NCBI GenBank assembly: GCA_023974075.1
Contig: JAMFTG010000489.1
Coordinates: 62,001 to 126,000 of the forward strand
DNA: 64,000 nucleotides
Direction: 5' to 3'
From: Chaenocephalus aceratus
Taxonomy: Eukaryota > Chordata > Actinopteri > Perciformes > Channichthyidae
Shown: in pieces, positions 1 through 32,798 of the stretch
Layout of the letters: every line of letters begins with the position of its first letter
How positions within the stretch are numbered: the stretch's first letter is position 1
The notes under the pieces: model-generated
Databases searched by the model: none
The model's input: the letters and a program-made list of their open reading frames with translations, nothing else
What the model was told of the DNA's origin: nothing
Position numbers and translations under genes: made by a program

Positions 1-319
1 ATGAATCATAACGGTGCGATAACGGTCTGTTTGCATCGACAAGATGTGCTATTCACGCGGCACACCTGATGTGTTATAAAAGATATTCCATAATCGGTTT
101 TCTTGAGCAAAGGTTGTTCTAAGGGGTGAAATAATATCCTATGCCTCATTTAGGAAAAAACTAAATGAAAAAGGAAGGAAATCATATTATTTATTTTCGT
201 ACTCGTCATCTGTTCGTCATCCATGTACCTCGATGTGTTTATTTCATGATGTATGCTTTGTGAATATTAACATCAAACAATAGAGTGTTTTGATTGGTTA
301 AACCTGTCCCTTCCCTTAC

Positions 320-656
320 ACCCTGCACCATGTGACTCCTGCCAGGTGACATCTGGTTCTTTGAGGTTCCGGTCGTCTCCAGAGTCCAGACTGGAAACCC
401 AGAACAGAAGTCCAGTGCGAGGGGCTTCCTTCACTGAGCCAAACTCCACGAGCCCTCCGACTCTCGGCTCTTCACTCAGAGAGAGGTACCCTTCGATGTC
501 ACCTCGAACATACTTGAGTTCTTGTGGGTCTTGTAAATGTAACACAACTTTAACAGGGAAATATACACGATCACCAAAAGGCACTTCAGCCCCTTCGTCA
601 TCATCATCATCATTATCATCATCAATATAACAGCCGTGAAATAGGATCTTATGCTC
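320..656 (-). CDS. Possible exon of an unrecognised gene
   Basis: An open minus-strand stretch reads HKILFHGCYID, an Asp-rich run, then GDRVYFPVKVVLHLQDPQEL, KYVRGDIEGYLSLSEEPRVG and LLFWVSSLDSGDD. It looks more protein-like than the low-complexity plus-strand reading. A GTAAGG donor at 319-314 could end it. The 5' limit is unclear because no strong acceptor was seen. I do not recognise the family. It lies downstream of DNTTIP2 in the same orientation. Confidence 0.3.
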
Positions 657-900
657 TTAATGTTTTCTTAGAAAGACCTACTTTGTTTTGACTACACTCT
701 GACACGGGTTAGCGAGAATGTTCTGGCACCAAAACCACGTTCAGCAGGAATCAACATAATCCTCTCCGTGTGCTGTTTGCCCTGAATTTATCCTCCTCCG
801 TCTGTGAATCACTTGTTTGCTCAAAAGATCTCAAAAGCAAAAGAGGCACCTGTACGAGTTTCCAATTACCGTGTACGACCAATATACGACAATCCCATGA
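657..900. other. Unique-looking flank, nothing recognised
   Basis: Between the possible exon and the tetranucleotide array. No open reading frame, repeat or signal stands out. Confidence 0.5.
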
Positions 901-920
901 GATGTTAGGCACACACTGCC

Positions 921-1246
<326 letters not shown>

Positions 1247-1249
1247 AGC

Positions 1250-2337
1250 TCAAACATCTCATCTAATCTTTAATTGTGATCCCACTCGACAGCGGGACGA
1301 TTCCCCTCCACCTCTCAAGTGGCGGAAGCTGACGTCGTGCCGTGTTCGTTCGTTACCGAGCGCGGAGGAAAACAAAAGGGAAAATGCTATTGATTTGTGT
1401 TTCAGCTCGAGTGTGATGCGTTTGACCCGATGCACGCTTTAACACATTCACCGGGACCTTGTCATCGATCGCGGCGACGCAGCGAGCGATGTTCTGTTTT
1501 CTCTGTTTGTTAGCCTCCGCTCGTCAGTCCATAAGCAAACATTAAAATCAATAGACAATCTTAAACTGCAAAGTGAATGGTAGGAAATGAATGATACTCT
1601 TCTCTCGAACGCGACAGCAGTTGCCGGGTGGGAGATCAGAGCCGGCCTCTGCAGATTCCCTCAGACGGGCGGAGCGGCACGCCTCGCGCCAATCTGTGAT
1701 CTCTAAAGGAAATGACAGAGTGGCAGCGGTCGCTCCCTAAGCCGCGAAGTCGCGCTGCCTTCATGTCTCCCGTGATTTGTCCTTGATGACTTTTGGAAGC
1801 AGGTAGCGAGATCATTTGATTATAGATGAAAAGAGATGACGTCCAGTCACTCATCTCGCTCCCACTCCCCACGAACAGACGCGGACGAGAGGCAATACTA
1901 GAACTTATTACTGTGCACTTCCTCCGTCTGTGTCTCACAACTGCCTGCGGGCAACTTTTTATATTGTGTTGATGAAGCACATTTATGTCTCCCGCAGAAA
2001 TGCATTATTGGTTCTGTCAATTGTGAAATGACTTGTTGTTGTTGTTGTTGTTCTCTGGCACAAGGGGTTCAATGTAGAGGGAGGAAATACTCAGTTTCTA
2101 AAGAATGTTTTGAACACAGTGCATCTGAAGTGTGTGTTGAGTCTGGTGGTTTTATATCTGGACTCTCGGGTCTTGTGTTGTGTTACAGCGCACACTAGTG
2201 GACAACAGCGGTATCTGTGGGGAGCTCTGGGGAAAATACAGGCTTAGTTTAGAAGTTAAATGATATTGATTATCAATTGATTTACAATGTGTTTACATTC
2301 AAACATTACTTTTGGTTGCAGCTTCAATGATGTGTGA
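1250..2337. other. Intergenic, no gene recognised
   Basis: Ordinary-looking AT/GC mix with a short TTG run near 2036. No splice-linked open frame or family motif was seen. A minus-strand open stretch at 1636-1980 has no recognisable content. Confidence 0.5.
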
Positions 2338-2345
2338 ATGTGCTG

Positions 2346-2723
2346 TAGTGATGGAGCTGAAGCTTTGAAGCTTTGCAGCCAACAGAGAGGCGAAGTCCCT
2401 CCCTTTCCTCCATGGGACCTTATTTCAGAAAAAGTATGCATTGAAGTCGATGGAGAGAGAAACGTTATCTTTCGATCCCGTTTCACCGGGCCCGGGTACA
2501 GGAGGGGTAATACGGTTCTTATTACACATCCATGGGTATTATGAGCGTTGTGGTTCAACCGATCTGAATCGCTTCCTGAAGCAGTCACGTGGTGTCGAGG
2601 GGCAGCGAGGCTTCGTTTGTCATCGATGACGTCACTGGCTCAAAACGATACAAGCTTCACAAAAAGCTTCGGGGATTACTCGACACACGCTCCGAAGCCT
2701 CGGCGCTACACGTAACATCACTA
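2346..2723. mobile_element. Short hAT-like MITE
   Basis: Ends TAGTGATGG and CATCACTA form the inverted termini. Flanking 8-bp duplications are ATGTGCTG (2338-2345) and GTGTGCTG (2724-2731), one mismatch. The interior shares the 'cagagaggcgaag...' block (2383-2495) with the fold-back element at 27740-28372. Confidence 0.8.
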
Positions 2724-3086
2724 GTGTGCTGCTTGTCTGTGTATCATGTACCATTGTAACTTTATATTTATCCACATTTTCTCGACTAAAGCTACTTTGC
2801 CATGAGCTTTTTTTCAGATCTTGTCAACATACAACGTTTTTCGACACACTGTAGTATTTATTTTTTTCTTGTACTTTAGATATACTATACGCGCTATTTA
2901 ACGACAAACTATGATGTTCTTTCTGGAGGTTAAATATACTAAACTATGACAATTTGTTCTGATATTTTTGGTCATTCTATACTTACAATAATACTTGAAT
3001 ATGTCATTTTTAGCAGATGCTATACTATGAGTTTTTTCTACATATTTGTACAAGTTTCTTTACAATATTGTCATCATACTTTACGA

Positions 3087-3661
3087 CACACGTGTCAAAC
3101 TCGAGGCCCGGGGGCCAAATCAGGCCCTTGGTGGATTTAATTTCGGCCCGCAGAATAATTTCTAATTCCTATTAGATCTGGCCCGCCGGTATATTGCACG
3201 CACACCTTCACTCCATCCTGAGGGTCTCCTCCGCTCAGAGCCTGAGCCCAAACATTGATGACCTTGCTCCCTGATGAGACGCCAAGTATCTGAGCTAGCA
3301 TCCCAGAGCAGCACACTGAGCTCAATGGATGCTTCCTTCTGCACTTCCTCTCAGGACAACAGGGCGTGTTTGGTTTCTCTCTGAGGGAATAGTTTTGTTG
3401 AAGCTGTTGTTGGCCTGTGGGGAAATGTACTCATAAGAAGTGACTCTGGAGAAGCTGCAGATAGAGCCATGAGAAATGAATGCACCTGATTATTTAATGT
3501 TGTTTTTATAGGCAATAATTTAAGCTTTGATAGTTCCAGGTTTAATATGTGCAACAAGTTCATTTCAATAAGTTCTGCAATAAACATTGAACCAGTCCGG
3601 CCCTCCACTAGTACCGGTTTTAACATGTTGGCCCCCTGTGTGTTTGAGTTTGGCCCCCCTG
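3087..3661. mobile_element. hAT-like nonautonomous element (GGCCCGGGGGCCAAAT family)
   Basis: Inverted, GC-rich ends (GTGTCAAACTC... and ...GAGTTTGGCCCC). Target duplications CTTTACGA (3079-3086) and CTTTACGG (3662-3669). This type of element is common in vertebrate genomes. No transposase coding was recognised. Confidence 0.75.
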
Positions 3662-3972
3662 CTTTACGGCATACTTCTGATACTTTCAACATACTACCAT
3701 GACTCTTTTCAACATACTACACTTTGACATTTGATATTTTACTAATATTGTCAACATGCTAAGTGATTGAGTTTTTTTTATACATACATTGATATTCTCG
3801 ATTTATACACTAAGCCTTTTTTATTTCAGCAACTATTTTATGACTGTTTATTGGACATCAATATAATTGTTCCTATCAAAGCAAATCTATACGTCAGCGA
3901 AATGAAGGCAGGTAAACCAGTCAAACTCTTTTCATTGGAATTTGACGTTCCTTTGTGTTTCTTTCCCCTCAG

Positions 3973-4084
3973 GCTACGGACCAGTCAGATCAGTCCGTCC
4001 TACAGCGAGCAGATCCACAGAAGAGTCCGGAGGATTCTGCAGACGCACAAAACCACCCGGGACCACCAAGTTGACCACCTTTGA
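3973..4084 (+). CDS. Possible terminal exon, unknown gene
   Basis: A strong pyrimidine tract and CAG acceptor (TTTCTTTCCCCTCAG) precede an open stretch that in one frame reads LRTSQISPSYSEQIHRRVRR and ILQTHKTTRDH before a TGA. The alternative frame (ATDQSDQSVLQ) is also open for 33 codons. No homology recognised and no upstream exon found, so this may be chance. Confidence 0.2.
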
Positions 4085-4089
4085 CCTTT

Positions 4090-6250
4090 AATGTCTGTGC
4101 ACAAGGGGACCGAACGACAGAGGCTTCGATACAGACGTTTCACCGCTAAACGACTCTAAATCAAAACGTCCAATTCAAAGTCTGTAGGAGTAGATACACA
4201 CGCCTTAACCTCAGGGTCACTCAGGTAAACACCTCACACACATCCCTTTGATTTTAGTTTCACACCTTTCCTAGCACCTGGTTGTTGTCGTTACCCTTTG
4301 GAAAGGCGGGACATTTGCAGGGGTTTCGTTCAAAGCAGTGTTTCCCTCCCACTCATCAGCTGGGCTTTTTCCTCCTGGATGGTGAGGCCAAATGCAGACT
4401 AATGTCTCTAACGCTGTGTGTGGAATTGGCTCAGGTATAAAGAAGCTGTGTGTGTGTGTGTGTGTGTAAGCTGTTAAGAGCTCATCTCTCTCAACACACA
4501 GACAGACAAGAAGGTAGCCAGAGCCACGAGAGACTGAGGAGATTTAAGGCGAGGAACAAATCCTGCATCAAAGACACATTAAAACGGTCATTCTCATCCA
4601 TAGTCTTGCACTGAAATGTGTGTCGGAGCTCGTTAAAATGAACGATGTGTGAACATGGCGTGAAGAGTGTGACAAGCCATTCACCACATCGGGTCATCTT
4701 GAGAGCCACCATGTATTCACACGGGAGAGAAACCATTCAGCTGTGAAGAGTGGAAACCTTTTCTCATGGTAGTAATCGTTAAGTCCATCACTGGTTCACC
4801 TTCATCACCGATAGAAGCAGTCGGTGACTTTTTAAATGATCACTAAGGAACCGTTTCCATTCTGCAGGAACGGAGAGGTCATCGTGATAGTTTGGGGCTT
4901 TCTTGGGATATCATTTTATTTCCCTTTCCTATTTATTCCTCATTGACTCACATTAATCACGAGTGCAGTACAAAACTATACTTCTTTCACAGCAGTTTAT
5001 ATATTTTTTTGTATTGCTTATGACATGTCTGAAACATGCACATGTGGTATAACATTACAATCATTTATTTTGAATCGAGTTCAAAATGGCTTTTGTTGTT
5101 GGCATTAGCAGTTATGAAACACTAACTCCTGACTGAAGGAGCTTGAGTATATTTAAAAATGTCCTCCACAGCGTATCCTCTCCTTCCTCTTTGCGGCTCA
5201 TCACAGAGACGGCATGTTTTGTAAATTCAGCGTCATCGTGTTCCTTAACCCGCTGAACCCCATCCCCAGCTCGAAAATGACAGAACAAATGACCATATCT
5301 TCTAAAAGGGTTACATTAATAATCTTTCTTCTCAAAGTAATGATACACCTGTGAGTTGGATGTAGAAAAGTCAGATTCAATATAGATGTTTTTATTTTTA
5401 AGAAAATTCAGATTGAACATAGAAAAAAACTGTAAATTATAGTCCGTCCAAAAATGATGTTGTACTTCTAGTGAAAACTACCCTTGGATGATGGTAAGGT
5501 AGACTAAAAGCTTTATGAATCCAAAGTACAACATATAACAAGTACCCTGCATCACGATTGATGCAAAACACGTGATATTTGACCTTTTTACAGAGATTTA
5601 GCAAAAAAAAACCACTTCTGGGGTCATTTGGGTGGATTTTCCATACCTCTGGCCCCCCTCGGTCCATGTTGATGATTGACACCTCTTTCTAACCGTCAGA
5701 GCCACACACATGTTACCAAATAAGGAGTGAGAGTGACGCGTAGCCAAAACCGGAAGCTGCATACACTCTGGTGGCTACCATTAGCAGCTACATTTTATTC
5801 TCCGATTTGTGCATACAAATTGAATTATGGATTATCAATAATTTGTTCAAAGTGACAGACACGTTGGATTAAGCTATGGATTAACCTTCAGCCGCGTGGT
5901 TCTCGTTGTAATGCCATTGAACACGACTTTTGATCAGAATAACAGCTAAGGTGAGCGTATCTCCGTGTTTTGCTACGTCGTGTGTCGTCTGTATTTGCTT
6001 CCCCTGTCGCGAGTTCTGATCGCTCAGTGGCGATCCTTATGTCTCTATAATCTGTGGACTCTCAGGATGTTAGCTAAGCTTGTTTGTGCAGATCCGATCG
6101 GTATAGCTAGAGTTCTGTGCCAACGGCCTTAAGATTTTTTCGCTCGTGGCTAATTCAGAAGCTCAGCGCTAGCTTTGTGGGTTTTTTTGTATATATATAA
6201 AAAAAAAAAGAGTGAGTTGAGTTTCTTCCCATCACATGGATATGAAACAT
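4090..6250. other. DNTTIP2 downstream region, no gene recognised
   Basis: Contains a short GT run (4440-4466) and a small A-rich tract near 6190. A minus-strand open stretch at 5437-5682 has no family resemblance. I see nothing else to annotate. Confidence 0.5.
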
Positions 6251-6256
6251 TTATAG

Positions 6257-6262
6257 TTTATT
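6257..6262 (-). terminator. Candidate DNTTIP2 polyadenylation signal
   Basis: AATAAA on the minus strand about 490 bases after the stop codon. The 3' UTR would then span roughly 6747-6240 and contain the perfect hairpin at 6386-6469. No downstream GU-rich element was tested. Confidence 0.45.
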
Positions 6263-6385
6263 AAATATTAAGAAGCCCTCGGACGCCGTTTGCTGCAGAT
6301 GATGCGTTTTAAACCGGTTGAATCTTCAGTTTGTGTTACTCTGCTTCTCTCACGATTACCAAAAGAAGCAGTAACTTAAAGTTTA

Positions 6386-6469
6386 GAACATGTATTTAAA
6401 ATGTTGTAACCCCAGCATCTCGACTGAACAGTCGAGATGCTGGGGTTACAACATTTTAAATACATGTTC
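6386..6469. repeat. Perfect 40-bp inverted repeat, 4-base loop
   Basis: Arms 6386-6425 and 6430-6469 are exact reverse complements, separated by GAAC. The repeat lies in the predicted 3' UTR of DNTTIP2. It would form a fully paired 40-bp hairpin in RNA. It could be a young fold-back duplication or a hairpin read artefact. Confidence 0.9.
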
Positions 6470-6747
6470 GAGTAGCGCTGATAAAGAACACGTGTTGATA
6501 TTACATGTTATAGCCATGTGTTCAGGATGTGATGATGAGTTTAAATTACAACAAAACCATTACAAAATGTTTGTGCTGGTCGCCAAAAAAATAATATTTT
6601 AATGTTCAGCATTTGTTTTTAGAAAGACTATGATTACTGTGCAGCAACACGTTGGGAGACACAGGTCCATTTCATTAAAAACACGTTTCTCTGGAGGACG
6701 ATATCAATGAGACGGCGCTCAGAGTTCATCACACGGCGTCTTCACAT

Positions 6748-29431
<22,684 letters not shown>

Positions 29432-29455
29432 CTTGCATGCTGTTGGCTTCTCTAT

Positions 29456-29465
29456 CACTTCCGGT
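29456..29465 (-). promoter_or_regulatory. ETS-type site (ACCGGAAGTG) of DNTTIP2 promoter
   Basis: A consensus ETS/GABP site lies 25 bases before the DNTTIP2 start codon on the minus strand in a GC-rich, apparently TATA-less stretch. ETS sites at the start are typical of housekeeping and ribosome-biogenesis genes. Function is inferred. Confidence 0.5.
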
Positions 29466-29720
29466 TTGAAGACCGAAGTAATCAATGAAGGGAAATAAGA
29501 TACAGGCGGAGCAAACGATCGCAGAGTGGATGTGAATGGAAATTATTTGTTGGGATATCAAGACACTGGATTACAAGTATTTTTGCATTGGCCGATACTG
29601 AATAGTTTCTGGCCAAACCTATTTGTTTTTATTATTTAAAATATGAACGAGTGTTATCTTGGTTGAGTTCCTTTCTGTACATGTACGTACTTATAAGCAG
29701 GGGGAAATATCATATCATAG

Positions 29721-31107
29721 TGTAGCGATCCTGCATAGGATGTTCAGGGTGTCACTCAGGCATCCCCCGTCTCTCTGCCAATCATAGAGCTGCACAGTGA
29801 TGCTGGTTGAGGTGCGGGCCTGTGGTTGGGGGAGCGGACGGGGGAGGGCGGGGAGTTGTGACGTAGACACTGCTATATTTATATGTGTCGGGGTAGGAGT
29901 TAAGTCAGTGTGGGAAGTGTGAGGTAGAACCCCCACAATGTACCGGTACCTGTGATCATCTGTAAGAATATCTGTTATTAAAGCCTAATAACGAGAAGCC
30001 TGTTTCCGACTCCACCTTGCGAACGTTACATTGGTGTCAGAAGTGACTTTTCGAACGGAGGACGTCTATCCTGACGGGAGTCCGTAACTGCGTCACGGAG
30101 CTAGCCGGGAAGCTAGCAGAGATGGAAAAGTTCAGCAAGATGGGAGTGAAGCAGGAAAGTAGTGATGGAGAGGAAGAGGGAGCATGCGGGTGGTCGAAGG
30201 ACATGAGCGGGGAGTTCATGAGTGCACGGGAGGCGAGAGAGCGCCTGAGAGAGTCGGCGGTGAAGATGGCTAGAGACGCGGGAATGTCGCCGTCTTCCGC
30301 GGCATTTCGCGCCATTTCCAAGCTGGATGTAAACAACAATGGCGGCGCCCATCGACCAGCAGCCTCTGAAAAGGCATAAGACCAGCCACACTCTCAGCCC
30401 ATCTATAAAGGGTTCTCCTCACAGCGTGGAGACCAGCGTGTCAGTGGACAGCGTGGAGACCAGCATGGAGACCAGCGTGGAGACCAGCGTGTCAGTGGAC
30501 AGCGTGGAGACCAGCGTGGAGACCAGCGTGGAGACCAGCGTGGAGACCAGCGTGGAGACCAGTGTGGAGACCAGCGTGTCAGTGGACAGCGTGGAGACCA
30601 GCGTGGAGACCAGCGTGTCAGTGGACAGCGTGGAGACCAGTGTGGAGACCAGCGTGTCAGTGGACAGCGTGGAGACCAGCGTGTCAGTGGACAGCCAGTG
30701 GGTTGGTCCCTGCAGAGTACTGGAGAGGGTGGGGGGAGTGTTTGTGCTGTGTTTTATTTGTTCCTCGTGGGCGAGGAACTTTGTAGTGGGGGGGTAGTGT
30801 AGCGATCCTGCATAGGATGTTCAGGGTGTCACTCAGGCATCCCCCGTCTCTCTGCCAATCATAGAGCTGCACAGTGATGCTGGTTGAGGTGCGGGCCTGT
30901 GGTTGGGGGAGCGGACGGGGGAGGGCGGGGAGTTGTGACGTAGACACTGCTATATTTATATGTGTCGGGGTAGGAGTTAAGTCAGTGTGGGAAGTGTGAG
31001 GTAGAACCCCCACAATGTACCGGTACCTGTGATCATCTGTAAGAATATCTGTTATTAAAGCCTAATAACGAGAAGCCTGTTTCCGACTCCACCTTGCGAA
31101 CGTTACA
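29721..31107 (+). mobile_element. Short LTR retroelement (nonautonomous)
   Basis: Two 310-base direct repeats, 29721-30030 and 30798-31107, begin TGTAGCG and end GTTACA. By eye they are identical, so the insertion is young. The 767-base interior starts with a possible primer-binding stretch (TTGGTGTCAGAAG), a short gag-like reading from 30122 (MEKFSKMGVKQESSDGEEEG) and a coding-frame tandem repeat. It ends in a G-rich polypurine stretch (GTAGTGGGGGGGTAG). No protease, reverse transcriptase or integrase. No matching 4-6 bp target duplication is visible. It lies about 290 bases upstream of the DNTTIP2 start. Confidence 0.88.
30424..30693. repeat. 12/15-bp mixed tandem repeat in the LTR element
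   Basis: Units GTGGAGACCAGC and GTGTCAGTGGACAGC alternate irregularly. In one frame it reads VETS and VSVDS repeats; both unit lengths are multiples of three. Confidence 0.92.
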
Positions 31108-31897
31108 ATATGTTTACACAAAAAATATATACATGTTAAAACTTTTCTTTCTATATGTTTAAGGTTTTAAATAATTCGAAAAATCAATAAACACTCTTTC
31201 TAGCTGTAGGGAACATAAATAAAATGACGCGACGATGACTTGCACTTTTCAAATTTTTCGCGGGTTTCCCCTTTCTTTATTTTCTTCAAATCTACTTGGC
31301 TGATCGGCGACCAGTCTCTTCGGTCAGCCACACAGACAGCCGGCAGAGTGACTGGAAATAGGTAATACACTGACAGGTTTCTTAACATATATTCGTCTGA
31401 TATTCTGGTTCGACTACCATTAAGTTAAATAACTTTTTTTTGTTTGACTAACTTTTGATCAAATCAAGCGTTTCTTAAACTAAGAGAAAGCCACCAGCCA
31501 ATGGTCGATATTGTTGACTTTATTTTAGAATAGCAGATCTCTGCGACCAGCTATAGTTTATCGGCTTGTGTCAGTGAACGTGTGTCTCTGCTCCGATCGT
31601 GAGCTTTACACCGCAGCACCTCCCGCGGGACTCTGCTGCGGTTCCTCGGTGCAGAGCGCCCGTTTCCTAAACCATGCTATGCAGGGGCGGTTCTGGAGGG
31701 GGGCAAACAGGGGCCTGTGCCCCCGTAACACTGACCAGGTACTCACCTGTGGCTCCCCTCCAAAAAAAGGTTACAAATAATATTACGATTTATTGGAATT
31801 AAATCAAATCAGGGACCCGGATGTACAGTGGAGATTAAACTGTTCATTACCTTATAAAAGCAAATTCTGTTTATGTTTTTTTTAATTGAATTGTCAC
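31108..31897. other. Intergenic, DNTTIP2 upstream side
   Basis: A 'GGGGCGGTTCTGGAGGGG' stretch near 31684 looks transposon-like (hAT-type tip) but its partner end was not found. No gene recognised. Confidence 0.4.
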
Positions 31898-31901
31898 TTA
31901 A

Positions 31902-32240
31902 AGGTGGGGTAGGTAAGTTTCAGAAACCGGCTCGAGATACACTTTTTGTTATATTCCATGGAATGCTCTTAACATCCCGATAGCAATGAATATCTGAAGT
32001 GCGTTGACAACAAATCCATAAAAAAATGTCATCTGTAGAAGCCGTAATACTGTTTGGATGGCCTACCTGCCTGTCAGCCTTCCATCGGGGCACAAACTTA
32101 TCTCGTGCCCTCATTGGTCATGTGCGCGTTCGTGTGTGTTGGGGGAGGGGCTCTGTGAGGAAGTGGCAGATTTTCTCCGGTTGTGTATTTTCAAATTCTA
32201 GCGATCTCGAGCCGGTTTCTCAAACTTACCTACCCCACCT
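31902..32240. mobile_element. piggyBac-like MITE with long inverted ends
   Basis: TTAA at 31898-31901 and 32241-32244. Ends AGGTGGGGTAGGTAAG and CTTACCTACCCCACCT pair over about 40 bases including GAAACCGGCTCGAGA. Confidence 0.88.
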
Positions 32241-32450
32241 TTAAATTTACCAAAACAAATACTAATTATTGTATTTTATGTTTATTTTACAAAATTACTT
32301 TATACTGTCAATTTAACCCGCTTTTATTGTACCCCTCTCATGAAATAACTGGCCCCAGCCTGATGCTATGTGTGTGCATAAAGCTGAGATATGCATATAT
32401 TTATTTCCTTTCTCTTTGAAAGTTTCAGAGTTTAAAGTGAGGCATGACGC

Positions 32451-32785
32451 CATACTTGCCAACCCTCCCGATTTTCGTGGGAGACTCCCGATTTCATTGC
32501 CCTCTCCCGGTTTCCTCCCGGGGTCATATTTCTCCCGATTTCTGACAAAATCAGATTTACTCAGGACTGTTTCCACTCGGACTTTAATACAGCTACACCA
32601 TTGTTTGGTTTCCATGGTAGCGCGTCTCTTTAGTAGCGCGCAAATGAAGGTCTGAGAGAGGGTGAGGAAGACAGTCACAGCAAACAGAGCAACTCCACCC
32701 TCTGCTCACTCCTTTCCTGTAAAATCCCCCCGTGGTGGTTTTGGAAATGCTCCCGATTTCTGAGGTCTCCAGGTTGGCAAGTATG
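32451..32785. mobile_element. hAT MITE (CATACTTGCCAACC ends)
   Basis: Ends CATACTTGCCAACC and GGTTGGCAAGTATG. Duplications CATGACGC (32443-32450) and CATGATGC (32786-32793). Interior rich in TCCCGATTT words. Confidence 0.9.
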
Positions 32786-32798
32786 CATGATGCAGAAA

